The translations under genes were made by a program, and so were the position numbers. Source: Lamellibrachia satsuma (taxonomy: Eukaryota > Annelida > Polychaeta > Sabellida > Siboglinidae). From it: 64,000 nucleotides of DNA. Below are positions 1-32,510 of the stretch, one piece after another; position 1 is the first letter of the stretch; each line of letters starts with the position of its first letter. The stretch lies in NCBI GenBank assembly GCA_033239005.1, contig BSQZ01000095.1, positions 1,357,867 to 1,421,866 of the forward strand, in the 5' to 3' direction. The notes below the pieces were generated by a model. It saw only the letters and a list, made by a program, of their open reading frames with translations. It made no database searches and had not been told where the DNA came from.

Positions 1-345
1 TTTTCATCATCTCATTGACGTGCTGGTTGAGTTTAGTCAAAAATCACATATTTCTAACTCTTTTAAAATGCCTGAACGTGCCACACCCGTCAATGTTTAC
101 CAATTTCTGCATAAATTACTACACACATGCCTTGTGGCGAAAAGTACCAAAAATCCTTTCACCTATTGAAATCATCTACAAATCTACAGTTACACTGCTA
201 ACATGTTCTACCAGCAAACTTGCCAACGTGTCTGCTCAAATGCAGTTACATCAGATGATGATTTTTTTTAAATTACACATATCTAAAATTACTGTGCCCT
301 ACATTCGTGTGTAACACACCAGGAAGTCTAACTGAGGCATGATCC
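1..345 (+). repeat. Interspersed repeat family A, copy 1 (cut by window edge)
   Basis: Shares an ordered series of blocks with copies at 365-783, 2419-3562 and (inverted) 4655-4925: CATCATCTCATTGA, TTTTAAAATGCCTGAACGTGCC, CAAATGCAGTTA, then a shared end with AACACACCAGGAAGT and CTGAGGCATGATCCC. No intact protein is encoded, and open frames across the copies are not conserved. Family and class unknown. Confidence 0.75.
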
Positions 346-364
346 CACACTCAGCCTGTCTCAG

Positions 365-783
365 GGTTCAGCCTACTGTTATGTTTCCCATTGGCGACCA
401 TATTAATGTCTTGCATGATTATTAGAAAATGGGACCATCAAAAATTCTGAAACTTCTTACCTGCCGTTGTCATCATCTCATTAAAATGCTGATCGAATTT
501 AGTCAAACTCTCATACTTCTAACTCATTTAAAATGCCTGAACGTGCCATACCCTATGCACACGTACCTTCTGGCAAAAAAATGGCAAAAATCCTTCCGCC
601 TATTGAAATTATCTAAAAATCTAGTTACACTGTCAACATATTCTACCAGCAAACTTCCCAATGTGCCTGGCTCAAATGCAGTTATGTCATATATGATTTT
701 TTTTAAATTACACATATCTAAAATTACTCTGCCCTACATTCGTCTGTAACACACCAGGAAGTCTAACTGAGGCATGATCCCAA
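365..783 (+). repeat. Interspersed repeat family A, copy 2 (most complete)
   Basis: Begins GGGTTCAGCCTACTGTTA, TTTCCCATTGGCGACCAT, then the blocks of copy 1 and the same end at the GGCATGATCCCA block. About 420 bp. I see no clear terminal inverted repeats or tail, so the type is open. Confidence 0.75.
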
Positions 784-2418
784 ACAGGGAAGCTTTTTTC
801 TGCGAAAGTGTCCAATTTTATGTCATGATGCGGCACAATGTATATGTAAACACATTATGGAACACTCCTGCTTGTCGCATCATTATTTGTTTCACAGCCA
901 AATCAAAACAATACCCTGCCCATAATATTAGCTGAAAACCAGTGACATAATTTAATTATAGGTCAATTTTTACACTTGATAAATCATAGACCATGTACAC
1001 TAGATTTTGTAGAGCATTGCAAGCCAATGAAACCTACTTACTGTCTCTTGAAATATACCAACAACTTATTTTCAAATTAATATTTATAAAACTGCTTGAT
1101 TTTTAACCAGATATGGCGCAAATTTGTCAGAAAAGTTACAATTTCTCACATTTAACAGGATTTTGAGTGATTTCCATTGTGTCAGACTGCTTTCATGCTT
1201 CTACTTGATAGGGTGCATGGCACAGCACTTGATTTGGATATGCCATCATAAAGGGGTATCACATGACCAGATACCAGTTGCGGCCACATTTGAAAATGCT
1301 GATCTATGCAATGCTTCTAGTGGCTGTGACACAACCAACATACAACTATTCTGTCCAAATTTATTACACAATATCACCAATGCATTGGACCACATAATAA
1401 ATATTACCAATGACTGTTCTGGTTCAAAATTGCTACCTGCTCCCTCACAAAATGATGCCATACCCCTTAATTTTGACCAAATTTCCATTTTGGCAACCGG
1501 TCTGTACCATGCTATTCGTGATTGTTACTGCTGTCTGTCTTTTCCTAGCAAACTGTTCACTTTTACTATGAACCTATGGCTTTGGGAATGGTTATATCTG
1601 CTGTAAACCACTTCATGGTTATGGTTAGCTAGGCAAGGGGTTAGCTAGAGATGGGGTTAGGCTTGCATACCTTCATCTCATTGTGTCCGTACACTTATAA
1701 AGAACTGCATACAACATGAAATGAGTATCGAGATGTGGTGAATAGACATTTATGAAAATTACTGTTGATTTCACAATACAAAAATGTGTTTATGTTAAGC
1801 TTTTAGCTTACCATAAACTCTTTCAGGCAATTTTAACTGATTAAAAAAATGTGTTTATTGACATCTAAGTATCTTATTAACCATCAAATAGCGTAACATA
1901 TCAGCTGATGCACATCAAACGTTATAGCACAACATTAAAATGTACATTTGTTTGACATTTTTTATATATAGTAGATCAGTTATAGGATACCTCCTGAAGG
2001 AGATGGTTACAAAGTTTAATAATAGCGGCGCTTAACAAGTAATGCTCTTGTTGACTAGATGGAACTAATAAAATATATATAATAACATATTAACTAGCCT
2101 GACACAGAAAATTGTCTAAGTCAAACGCTTGCAACATGAGGCAAGTTAGCAGCCGTTTTGATTTATTCGTGTGATTCTATGTTGGAGCGTGTGACTGAGC
2201 CTATACACTGTCATTGCATGACTATAGCCACATCCGAGTCATCAATTAATAACTCCATATTTAACTCTTTCTTTCGTGCGGCCTATTCACAGTACACACT
2301 CATTGTTTGGTGACAGAAACATGTTTTCATGCATTTAATCAGTATATTTTTGATAAAAAAACCCTCATCCATGACTGTTAGATGGCTACTGCATCTCCGT
2401 TGCCATGGTACCTATTTG
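784..2418. other. Gene-free stretch between repeat copies
   Basis: A 160-codon frame at 1124-1606 (+) is open but its product is unrecognised, its last third is low complexity, and it has no supporting splice or repeat context. It may be a chance frame or an old transposon scrap. Otherwise AT-rich DNA with nothing recognisable. Confidence 0.4.
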
Positions 2419-3562
2419 GGTTCAGCCCACCGTTACGTTTCCCATTGGCGACCATGCTAACGTTTTGCATGATTATAAGAAAACATGATAATAAAAATTC
2501 TGAAACTTCTTACCTGCCTTTGTCATCATCTCATTGACATGCTGATTGAATTTAGCCAGTCTCATACTTTTAACTCATTTAAAATGCCTGAATGTGCCAT
2601 GCCTGTCACTTTTTACCAAATTCTGCATGAATTACTACGCACATGTGCCTTGTGGCAAAAAAATTACAAAAAAATCTTTCCGCCTATTGAAATCTCAAAA
2701 TCCAGTTACACTTTCAACATGTTCTACCAGCAAACTTCCCAAAGTGCCCGGCTCAAATGCAGTTATGTCGGTTATGGACGTTATGTCACAACTCACATAT
2801 GTCCTAGACAATATGTCATAAATTTGGAGCGATATGTCATGTTTGCAGGCTCTATCCTTCATACTAATTTGTGTTACATATATTCATATATTGTATGGCA
2901 TTGTATGGACATGTTTTGGTCACAATTAATACAACCAAAAAAGAAAGAAATGAGGCAAATACTAACACACCATTTTATTTATTAATCAGCACATGCTTGC
3001 TTTTTAAAAATAAAAATGCCTACATAATTAAAATCCTGGATCTATGAACACAGGCTTATATAATGCCAAAATGTTACCTTCTACATGAAGCATACATAAT
3101 GTAACACATTAAAACAGATACAAATAGATAGAATGATAACATGGAACATACAAATAACAAAGCGTAATGAAACCAACTATTATCAAAGACTAATAAATAT
3201 ACAAACAATGAAACATTAAAGAAAGTACTAATTTGAAACTTGGCAGTTCAGACGCAGTGGGGCTACCTGGCGAATGACAAGAACACTCATTTGAAACGAT
3301 GGCGGCCATGAATTCGGATGTCCACGGAGATGGGATACGTTGCCAGAAAGCTTAATACACATGTATTTGATCAAAACAACGACTTTTAAGCATAACCATG
3401 AAATTTTTTTTAGACATATCGTCCTCAGTTTGTGACATAAGCAACTTGGGACATAACGTCTATGTCTATGATGATTTTTTTTTAATCACACATATCTAAA
3501 ATTACTCTGCCTTACATTCATCTGTAACACACCAGGAAGTGTAACTGAGGCATATGATCCCC
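2419..3562 (+). repeat. Interspersed repeat family A, copy 3, split by an insertion
   Basis: The left part (2419-2776) follows copy 2 up to the AGTTATGTC block. The right part (3461-3562) resumes with ATGATTTTTTTT and the AACACACCAGGAAGT end block. The 684 bp between them are foreign (see 2777-3460). Confidence 0.75.
2777..3460. mobile_element. MITE-like DNA transposon (684 bp) inserted in repeat copy 3
   Basis: Left end GACGTTATGTCACAACT; right end, read inverted, GACGTTATGTCCCAAGTT: imperfect terminal inverted repeats with TATGTC motifs repeated inward. TATG flanks both ends (2773-2776 and 3461-3464), a likely 4-bp target-site duplication. The empty site is visible in copies 1 and 2 of the host repeat. 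No transposase frame. Superfamily unassigned. Confidence 0.7.
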
Positions 3563-3628
3563 TCAGTGACAGCGAGTGAGTAAATCGACATCACGCAGCG
3601 AATTACCCACGCAGCAATAGCCTGAATA

Positions 3629-4084
3629 GGGCACGGACCACAGTCAGAATCCATCCGCCATTACATACATAAAGAATCCCAAGGAAAAAATTCATTGTGC
3701 AGATAGGGTTTATTTGTGAGAGCAGAAATTGTGTGTATGAGTGAGTAAAAGTGATGTTTTTGTGCACAGTAGCATCTAAGCTTTGAAATGATGCCATTTG
3801 TCAGTAGGTATACCAGTTGCATAATGACACAGTGGCTGTTAGGCAGGATGTACTCATATTTGGGCAACTGGGGAATTTCATGGCAGAAATGCACGGGCCT
3901 CATGCTTTGAAGCAATTTGTGCGAAAAGGAGGTAAGTCATTTTCACGAATTTCGCACATCAGGTGTCTTAGTGGGTCTGTCATTTTCTGTGAATTTAAAA
4001 AAAAAATTGTAGGATAAATTTTCAATGTAGGCGCAAGAATGTTATAATGGTCGTCTATGGGAAAAGTGACTGTGGTCCGTGCCC
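3629..4084. mobile_element. MITE (456 bp) with 18-bp perfect inverted ends
   Basis: Starts GGGCACGGACCACAGTCA and ends with its exact reverse complement at 4067-4084. AATA occurs on both sides (3625-3628 and 4085-4088), a 4-bp target-site duplication. Small antisense open frames inside are not conserved proteins. Confidence 0.8.
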
Positions 4085-4654
4085 AATAGGCCCAGCCCCT
4101 GGCCAGGCCGGTCCAGGGTCGTTGGGGGTAACACGAAACATTTTATCAAGGACAACATACATCGACAATTTCGCGTGTAGCAGGAAAGCCCGTCTCAATC
4201 ATTAATCCAAAACATCGTTACTTACTGGAGGACGGGACCGACATGCGACGGTCATTCGTTCTAGCACAGAAAACAACGCCTTCCCGCTGTCAGCCATTCT
4301 ACGAAACATTCCGCACTCGTGTGAAGGTAAAATAAACAAACACGTAAAACCATAAAAAAGAATAATTCGTTGTTTTCAATTGCATTGAAAGTACTGTAAT
4401 ATATATAAATTTTATTTTGCAACGTTGGTATTCTTATGAGGCATACTTATTTTTTAATCCTTTCAATTTACAACCAATGATACCAGAGATCATTTTAGGT
4501 GAGTGTCATCGATATAATCCGTAAGAGGGCAATAGTTGTTATGGGGGGTAAGACCACAGTTGACCTTCCTGTTTATTGTGCCTTTGAGCAGGAATGTTCA
4601 CATGTTTGTTTGTAGAAGCTATTGGCTGTGAAACAGTGCATTTTTTAAAGAGTT

Positions 4655-4925
4655 TAACTGGTGGAGGGATTGATGGGAATTTTTCTGCTATGGGCCACGT
4701 GGGCGCATGAATACATGGCTATTTTTGTCAAAATTGATAGGCATCGCACGTCGGGGCGATTTAAAAGAGTTGGAGGTATGTGATTTTGATAAAATTTGGT
4801 CAGTATATCAATGAGATGATGGCAGTTGCTGTGGACAATTTTAAGAATTTTTGGTGGTAACGTTTTCTTATAATCAGACAAAACGTTAACATGGCCGCCA
4901 ATGCAATTCTCAACTGTGGTCTGAC
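4655..4925 (-). repeat. Interspersed repeat family A, copy 4 (inverted, diverged)
   Basis: Reading the - strand: CATTGGCGGCCATGTTAACG, TTGTCTGATTATAAGAAAACG, CATCATCTCATTGA, CCTCCAACTCTTTTAAA, CATGTATTCATGCGCCCACG. The block order matches copies 2 and 3. It lacks the distal AACACACCAGG end. Confidence 0.65.
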
Positions 4926-4975
4926 TCCTATGATGCCAACGTGAGTCCACGGCATGTGGCAGCACATTTACAAGC

Positions 4976-4990
4976 CCCCCCCCCCCCCCC
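4976..4990 (+). repeat. Poly-C tract
   Basis: A run of about 15 C residues; on the - strand it encodes a spurious glycine run. Confidence 0.9.
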
Positions 4991-5589
4991 CGAAAACAGA
5001 ACTGGTGCATACAAAAAGGGTACGCGTAACCTGTCAGCAAACATTGTTCAACCTTATTTACTCGCATATCCGGAAAACGACAAAAGGAATTCTAAAGAAC
5101 ATACGCCCAAACCGCAATAACCATCACTGAAAAATACGAGGACAGCTGCTGCAAAATATACATTTCTTAATTACACTTGCACTTATCCGGTACAGCTCTT
5201 CTATGCTAGTAGCCTTTTAACTGATCTTCACGTATGTTTGTGCGCATGGGAGAGAAGTTTGTGTTTTGCTCATACCGGTAGGCGCACCAGTACTTGTCAA
5301 GTCTAGTTGGTTTTGAAGGAGTTTAGAGGTGGAGGTGATATCGCGATATATACTATACGTACATAAATGCAGTCTCCGACAGATCGAGCTAGTGTTCCTT
5401 CGATTCTGTGTCTAAAGAAGTTTCGCTGTCTATTTGTACATCTCTTTTTCTTGAGTTTTTTTGCTGTGGCCTTTTGTATTTGTTTGCGTTTCAAGTTCGA
5501 GTGGCGTATTATGGTCCGCGGTCGTTGTAGAGGCCATGCACATATTTGTATGTTTCGATCATAAAATTTATGTAATTTGATATAAATTA

Positions 5590-6343
5590 GTGTGAGCGGA
5601 GCCTGGTTATCCATTACGAATACAAATCTGCACCCATTAGTGCATCGCATATTTGCACATTGCCAACAAAATCCCGCTGGGAATGTATTTATGTCGCATG
5701 ACCAAACAGTCAGTGAGAAGCATCTGTCGTGGTGGTTGGGTGGCGCGATGCACTTGCAGAAGACGGGCGATTTGCGAACATAGATTGGCGACGTGCCGAC
5801 GCCTTGCGTGTCTGTTGCTCGGTCATGCTTGACCGTCTCTGCTTAACAATGACGGACGATCAACTTTGGCAGCAGTTTGACAGCGTAACACTCGTGTATG
5901 CGAACACGTGATTCCGGTTGAAGCGTCAGTGATGTTTTGACACGGTCAGCACGTCGTAAATAAGAGTGGACGCAGTCGATTCCACAGGCACAGCAAGCCC
6001 CTCCCTTGGCTTTCAACTGTTCAACTGCTTGGATGAATGGGTGACCCGTAGATTCAGGTCGTCTCATATGAATATGCGTCAAACTAGTTTTGAATACACT
6101 GTGCTCATTATGGTCACCATCACCTAACACAACAACAGAACGAGCCCGTCACAGGAGAAGCAACAGTGTCGGTGCCAGCGAGGTTCTTGATTTGTTGCTA
6201 GGCAAGCCGCGCCGACGACAAAGTCAAAGGTAGTGTGGTGCCCCTTCATCGGCGTTTGGGATTGTCGTGTCAGATTTCGGCTCTGAACCAAGTTATTTCA
6301 GCAAACGTGTTAAGTTTTGAGAACTTTGGTGACTTTCACGACT
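5590..6343 (+). promoter_or_regulatory. Probable PANK promoter and 5' UTR region
   Basis: This stretch directly before the inferred start codon is visibly richer in CpG than the surrounding AT-rich DNA (for example GCGACGTGCCGACGCC near 5790 and CACGTCGTAAATAAG near 5950). No long open frame is convincing in it. No TATA box could be placed with confidence. Its role as promoter/5' UTR is inferred from position only. Confidence 0.35.
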
Positions 6344-27124
<20,781 letters not shown>

Positions 27125-28080
27125 AGGTCAACAAGTCAATACGGGTCAACATGTCATAACCAAGATCGGTCAATGATATCGATGTGTAACAGTGGAAATG
27201 ACTGTCCCCTGGACACTGATACTGAAAGTCAACATGTCAGAATGGACATGGTTGTGTTGTGGGAAATTATTTATTTCCACAAGTCAGTATCTCAGAATGG
27301 AAATGATGTTGCTCACGAATTTGTAAAGATCGGCAGTTAACACATAATACATGAAGGTGGGAGAGTGGTGATTATCTTTTGGGAGCTTGATGGTGGCAGC
27401 TGCTTGTCTAATGGATGGAGACAATTCTGTGCACACCAGTCCTAGAACAGAGGGCTGTTCATACTCGTATATAAATAGGTTGACCATAACTGTCCACAGT
27501 CAAAAGGCACTTGGAGCAGACAATCGGCAACTATTAACACTTTATTTTAGCAGAGTTGCTGTTGCAACTAACTATCTGGTTACTAAGTTTTGTAGACCAC
27601 ATCAATGTTAGACCATTTTCACTGTGGACCAAACTGTTTGAGTGTCACTGTTCTACACCAGGGGTGCTACGATGTGAGGTTCCGATATGAACAATGAAAA
27701 ACCATGGCTGTGATACTTAGGAATTTCCCAGTGGCATTTGATAATACCATTTTTAAATGACGTATTTAATGTTGTTTGGACATAACATCAAAACCAATTG
27801 TGCTTAATTCTGCTTAAGGGAATTTGTTTGAAATGATGGTGCAAATTTGACCAATTGAAGTAATCACCCATCAGTGATGCGATGTGGAGAATGTCATTTA
27901 AATAGTTATAATGTGGATATGTACTGTCATGGTGTATTCCAGAGAACTTGATATTTATGACCAGATATATGCTGTGGGTACCGGTGTTGAATATGACACA
28001 AGTCGGACTCACTGTGTTATACATGTAAATAGACCATTGTTAATTCTTTTCGTGGGACCATCATATTTTGTTTTGCTGGA
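27125..28080 (+). other. PANK 3' flank, probable 3' UTR
   Basis: No coding frame or repeat is convincing here. I found no AATAAA in the first kilobase after the stop. The nearest clean AATAAA I noticed on this strand is at 30525-30530, so either the 3' UTR is long and holds the minisatellites at 28-29 kb, or a variant signal is used. Confidence 0.3.
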
Positions 28081-28205
28081 CCTGCAGACTTGGTCCATTG
28101 GTAGACGTGCAGATCTGGTCCCTTGGAAAGTCTGCAGACCCCATCCATTGGAAGGCCTGCAAACCTGGTCCATTGGAATGCAGACCATGTCCATTGGAAC
28201 AGGTT
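28080..28205. repeat. Degenerate tandem repeat (TGGTCCATTGG units)
   Basis: Four to five imperfect units of about 28 bp with GCAGAC...TGGTCCATTGGAA. Confidence 0.75.
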
Positions 28206-28325
28206 TTGAGGATTTGCCCTTCAACAGGAAGACTGTCTAACTAATGTTTTACTACAGCTGTGTGTACCAAAAACTAGCTCATTTGTAGTGTGTTGTACTG
28301 AATGTGTAAGTAGTGCAATCTGTAC

Positions 28326-28452
28326 AAATACAATCTGGTTATCTCAACTATCGCACAAAACAAGGATGTTGTTTACATGTTCTTAGTACAATACAATCTG
28401 GTTATCTCGACTATCGCACAAAACAAGGATGTTGTTTACATGTTCTTAGTAC
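28326..28452. repeat. 62-bp direct duplication
   Basis: TACAATCTGGTTATCTC, then ACTATCGCACAAAACAAGG, then TTGTTTACATGTTCTTAGTA occur twice in tandem with one or two differences. Confidence 0.93.
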
Positions 28453-28804
28453 ATAACTTTCAATTTCCAATATATCCATCATCTCTATTTGTCATTCTTG
28501 AAACGTTCTGTAGGTGGGATGGATGAGGTAGTCGTCTAGTTAGCAGTTCCATCTTCTAGTTCTCCCTGTTGGTAGGTCCGGTTCCAGTGACCTAACCAAA
28601 CTCTTCCAGCATTTTGTCAGTCTCTGCTTTCTCCAGTTACAGTGCTGTGTGTCATACTCTAGTGCCTTGTCCTTGTTGAAGCGTATTCAAACTGCTTTAT
28701 GGAAGAGAATTGTGTTCCCCAAAAACTTGCCACATTCTGTGTTTAAGGATTTATTCCATACAACGTTGTATCAGGGTAAGTTGAAACCACACAAACTGCT
28801 CTAT

Positions 28805-29345
28805 GATGAAGCAGTGTCAGTGTCAAGTGGTTCTGCTGTTCATTTTAAAGTGGTTATGCTACCATCAGTGTCAAGTTCATTCAGTGCCAGTTGCTGTTGG
28901 TGTCAAGTGCTGGTGGCAATTTCATTTGCTGTCTGTGTCAAGTGATGATGTTGATGTCAGTTGCTTTTGGTGTCAAATGCTGGTGTCATGGTGTCAATGT
29001 AATGATGTCAGTGTCAGTTGCGTTTGGTGTCAAAAGCTGGTGTTAGTGTAATTTGCTGTCTGTGTCAAGTAATGGTGTCAGTAAGTTGCTTTTGGTGTCA
29101 ATGTAATTTGCTGTCTGTATCAAGTGCTGGTGTCAATGTAATTTGCTGTCTGTGTCAAGTGATTGTGTCAATGTAATTTGCTGTCTGTGTCAAGTGATTG
29201 TGTCAGTAAGTTGCTTTTGGTGTCAAGTGCTAGTGTCAATGTAATTTGCTGTCTGTGTCAATTGCTGGTGTCAGTATTTGTTACTGTCTATGTCAAGAAC
29301 TGGTGTCAGTATTTGTTACTGTCTATGTCAAAAACTGTTGCTGCT
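28805..29345. repeat. Degenerate minisatellite of TGTCAATGTAATTTGCTGTC units
   Basis: About 16 imperfect units of 30-36 bp built from GTGTCAAGTGCTG, GTGTCAATGTAATTTGCTG and TCTGTGTCAAG. Open frames across it are repeat artefacts. Confidence 0.85.
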
Positions 29346-29432
29346 GTCTTTACTAGGATATGCTACCAAGTACCAATGATACTGCTGGATACACTGTATA
29401 CATGAAGTAGAGGGAGACTATATCAATATATA

Positions 29433-29436
<4 letters not shown>

Positions 29437-29472
<36 letters not shown>
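29437..29472. repeat. (TA)n microsatellite
   Basis: Pure TA tract of about 36 bp. Confidence 0.95.
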
Positions 29473-29475
<3 letters not shown>

Positions 29476-30569
29476 TATTTCAACTGTATAACTACCTGAA
29501 AGATCACGCATTCAGCTCTGGACACAAGATGTACTTGTATATGTATTAACTTATAGTGAACATCACAAAGTCTGGCTCACTGAAATACCAAAGGCAGATA
29601 CATAATAAATCATATATGCTTATGGAAAAAAAAATGTGCACACGTCGAATAAAAAATCTTAACTTTGCCAAATGGTAAAATGAACAATAGCAGTGTGTGT
29701 CTTGATTGGAACCAAAGACATATGCTTTATATAGCTGAATGCAGGCTGAAGCATTGCAGTCGTTTTGTTTGTTAGTTTATTTGTTTGTTGGTCTGTTTGT
29801 CCGCAGCATAAATCTAATTTGAATGCAGCTAGAATCACTCACTTTGGCTGGCGTGTGGGTTCACACTGTGGCTGGCTCGAGGAGGTATACCTTAAAACTC
29901 AAAACGTCTGCACTACACAACGGTTGAGCATACGTTTGGAATCGCAACCAGCAAAACCTGTACGCAGAATAGTGGAGCCACATGGATGGTGTGGACTCCC
30001 CAGTGCAGGAAATGTAGAGAAACACGCCAAGACGCCATAGCGGGAATGGGAGCATTATTTTCTTAGTGCATTTATATTATGTACGGTGCTCTTCGCATTT
30101 CAGCAATGCAGTCATATGCAACCAGAACAGATACCAGGACGACCATGACGTTTTATTACAGAACATGTAATGCATATTAATGATGTGTGTAGACATTAGG
30201 CAAGCATTTCCTAGGGTGCCGTCTACATGTTTTACAGTTGCATGCATGCTGTGAAATGAAGAGTTCTACTAAGATTTTACTTATTGATGCTGTTATCTCT
30301 AGCGTTGTATGTCGGATAATAGACAGAAATGCTGCATTTCTTTATGTAACACGATGTAATTAGGCACTAAATATATTTATCATTACTTTGGTAATGATCT
30401 GTCATTAATAGATAGTAGTCTTGCAAAGGCTTTCTGTTGATAAATATAATCTGCACATGTACTGAACCTGTATTTTATATACTAGGTGTGTATACATTTT
30501 ACACGAGAAATGGTGGTATTTATAAATAAAGTGCGAATTAAAACAACACGGTTTGATCGTCAGTTTTGG
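29473..30569. other. Intergenic, no gene recognised
   Basis: Short frames only. Holds the AATAAA listed at 30525. Confidence 0.5.
30525..30530 (+). promoter_or_regulatory. AATAAA, possible distal poly(A) signal
   Basis: Hexamer in TATAAATAAAGTGCG, about 3.4 kb after the PANK stop. It is only a candidate; nothing else in the sequence ties it to PANK. Confidence 0.2.
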
Positions 30570-30963
30570 AGTAACCTTTCACAAGACTCATTGAGTGTGA
30601 ACTAGTACGGTGGAGTGTAGTGTTAAGTAACCTTTCATAAGACTCGTTGAGTGTGAACCAGTATGGTGGAGTGTAGTGTTAAGTAACCTTTCATAAGGCT
30701 CATTGAGTGTGAACTAGTATGGTGGAGTGTAGTGTTAAGTAACCTTTCATAAGGCTCGTTGAGTGTGAACTAGTACGGTGGAGTGTAGTGTTAAGTAACC
30801 TTTCATAAGGCTCGTTGAGTGTGAACTAGTACGGTGGAGTGTAGTGTTAAGTAACCTTTCATAAGGCTCGTTGAGTGTGAACTAGTACGGTGGAGTGTAG
30901 TGTTAAGTAACCTTTCATAAGGCTCGTTGAGTATGAACTAGTACGGTGGACTGTAGTGTTAAG
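30570..30963. repeat. 56-bp tandem repeat, seven copies
   Basis: Unit AGTAACCTTTCATAAGGCTC, GTTGAGTGTGAACTAGTACG, GTGGAGTGTAGTGTTA. The last four units are nearly identical; the first two carry CACAAGACTCATT and GTATGG variants, suggesting growth from the right side. Confidence 0.95.
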
Positions 30964-31304
30964 AATACAGCGAAATACACTTCCAAGGTTTTCTTATAAT
31001 TATGTTAGTGCCTGGAATAAGTGCGTTTGTTTATCTTAATCGAATAACCAAACCTGATTTGATTCAGCTGAATACATCGTTACAGTGATTTGCATAAACA
31101 TGGCAAAATGTGAATGATAAAACGATGTTGTTAATTGTGACTGATCAATGTATTCTCCACCTAGAATAACCCAAAAAGACACTGCAGGTTATTTTCAGCG
31201 CGCTTCATAGGGATCTGTGGTGTAAGAAAATATGTAGTTATGATGCACAGCAGAATACTGCCTAATTACATTAGGTGGACAGAATACTGCCTAGTAATTA
31301 CATC

Positions 31305-31560
31305 AGGTGGACAGCAAGGGCCCGGAGACTCACTGTAAAAGTTCTCTCCGCTTTTACAAAATACCTCGCTCGTTGTGCATGCTTTGCCACTCTAACCCCA
31401 CATTCATGTTCAGTTTATTCCACCCTAGCTTCATCCATTCCTTTATGTTATCCCACCATCTTCTTTCCGCTTTTCTTCTTCGTAAACATTCTACCATGCC
31501 TTCGAAGATGGTTTTGAATGAACGTCGATATCCAAGCACAGATTTTAGTGACTAAATACT
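31305..31560 (-). pseudogene. LINE C-terminal scrap
   Basis: On the - strand RRRKAERRWWDNIKEWMKLG followed by a WNKLN-like stretch matches the R.RRRW.DNIKEWT signature of LINE polymerase C-termini. Low identity and frame-broken. Confidence 0.5.
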
Positions 31561-32219
31561 GGGTAGGGTCTAGATGCGAGGAAATGTAACGATTGCATAT
31601 AAATAAACATAGCAGTTGTTGACCGCTAAGTGGCCGCAAAACACTTAACGATGCAGCAAATATCTGGCCGCTGGTGGTGGTTAGTAATGCCAAGTACTGA
31701 TATAATGAACATCGCTTCTTTTATTTACTAACGATTATGATAGGTTTACTACGCATTACATTTTTTCATGGATTTATATTCAACATAAAAAATACCATGA
31801 CATTCCCACAACGTCCCCAACACGTTACGGTTATCATAGCTAAGATGGGACTTCCAGGGAACGTCCTATGACGTGACGTGTTTGCTCGGTTATCATCAGT
31901 CTTGGCAGCGATGGTTCTGAGGAAGTTGACCACCACAGCTATACATAAGAAGGTGACATGCAGTGTCTGGTATTGGGGCATCATGCCTATGAGCTATGTG
32001 CAGCTCTCCAGATATCCATGCAGAAGTCAGATTTGGTTCGCAGTTTTAGCTGGCCAAGCTGAGATATTGACGTTGGGCATGCTTGGTTCTCGTGACGGAA
32101 AAAGCCATCGCTTGTCTGATAGGCAGTGCAGAGTCTTGAGAATAGAGATAATATCTCTCTTAAAAAAATCGTAAATAAATCGTACTCGATAACTTTCGAG
32201 TTCCCAAAATAACAAACAC

Positions 32220-32382
32220 TTGTAATTAGTATAACAATGATCTCTTAACAACGGTTTTATGATGATCTGGATGTGCTTAATCCAAAAAAACCTTCTACAG
32301 TTTGCCAACATCACTTTTTGGATTCAGTACACTTAAATCACCATAAAACCGTTGGTAAGAGATCATTATTATATTAATTAGA
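32220..32382. repeat. Imperfect palindrome, about 64-bp arms
   Basis: Left arm 32220-32283 (TGTAATTAGTATAACAATGA, TCTCTTAACAACGGTTTTAT) pairs with right arm 32319-32382 (its inverse ATAAAACCGTTGGTAAGAGA). The 35-bp loop and part of the right arm recur directly at 32450-32510 (CAGTTTGTCAACATCACTTT). Probably a MITE or a foldback element. Confidence 0.8.
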
Positions 32383-32510
32383 AGGGTGTTAGACAGTTTC
32401 GTGGGCAAATCGGGCGCCATTTTGGTTTTTCTTTTAGGAGGTCAAGGACCCCTTCCACAGTTTGTCAACATCACTTTTTGGGATTCAGCACACCCAAATC
32501 ACCATAAAAA

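Noticed and set aside
1124..1606. 160-codon frame as a gene
   Set aside because: No recognised family, an overlapping 80-codon antisense frame, and no exon structure; kept only as a note.
29765..30040. 91-codon frame beginning MFVSLFVCWSVCPQ
   Set aside because: Resembles translated interspersed-repeat sequence, and an antisense frame of similar size overlaps; no domain.
30570..30963. Possible CRISPR-like array (regular repeats)
   Set aside because: Units are directly abutting with no unique spacers, in animal DNA; ordinary tandem repeat. The same holds for 22.3, 38.2 and 63.3 kb.
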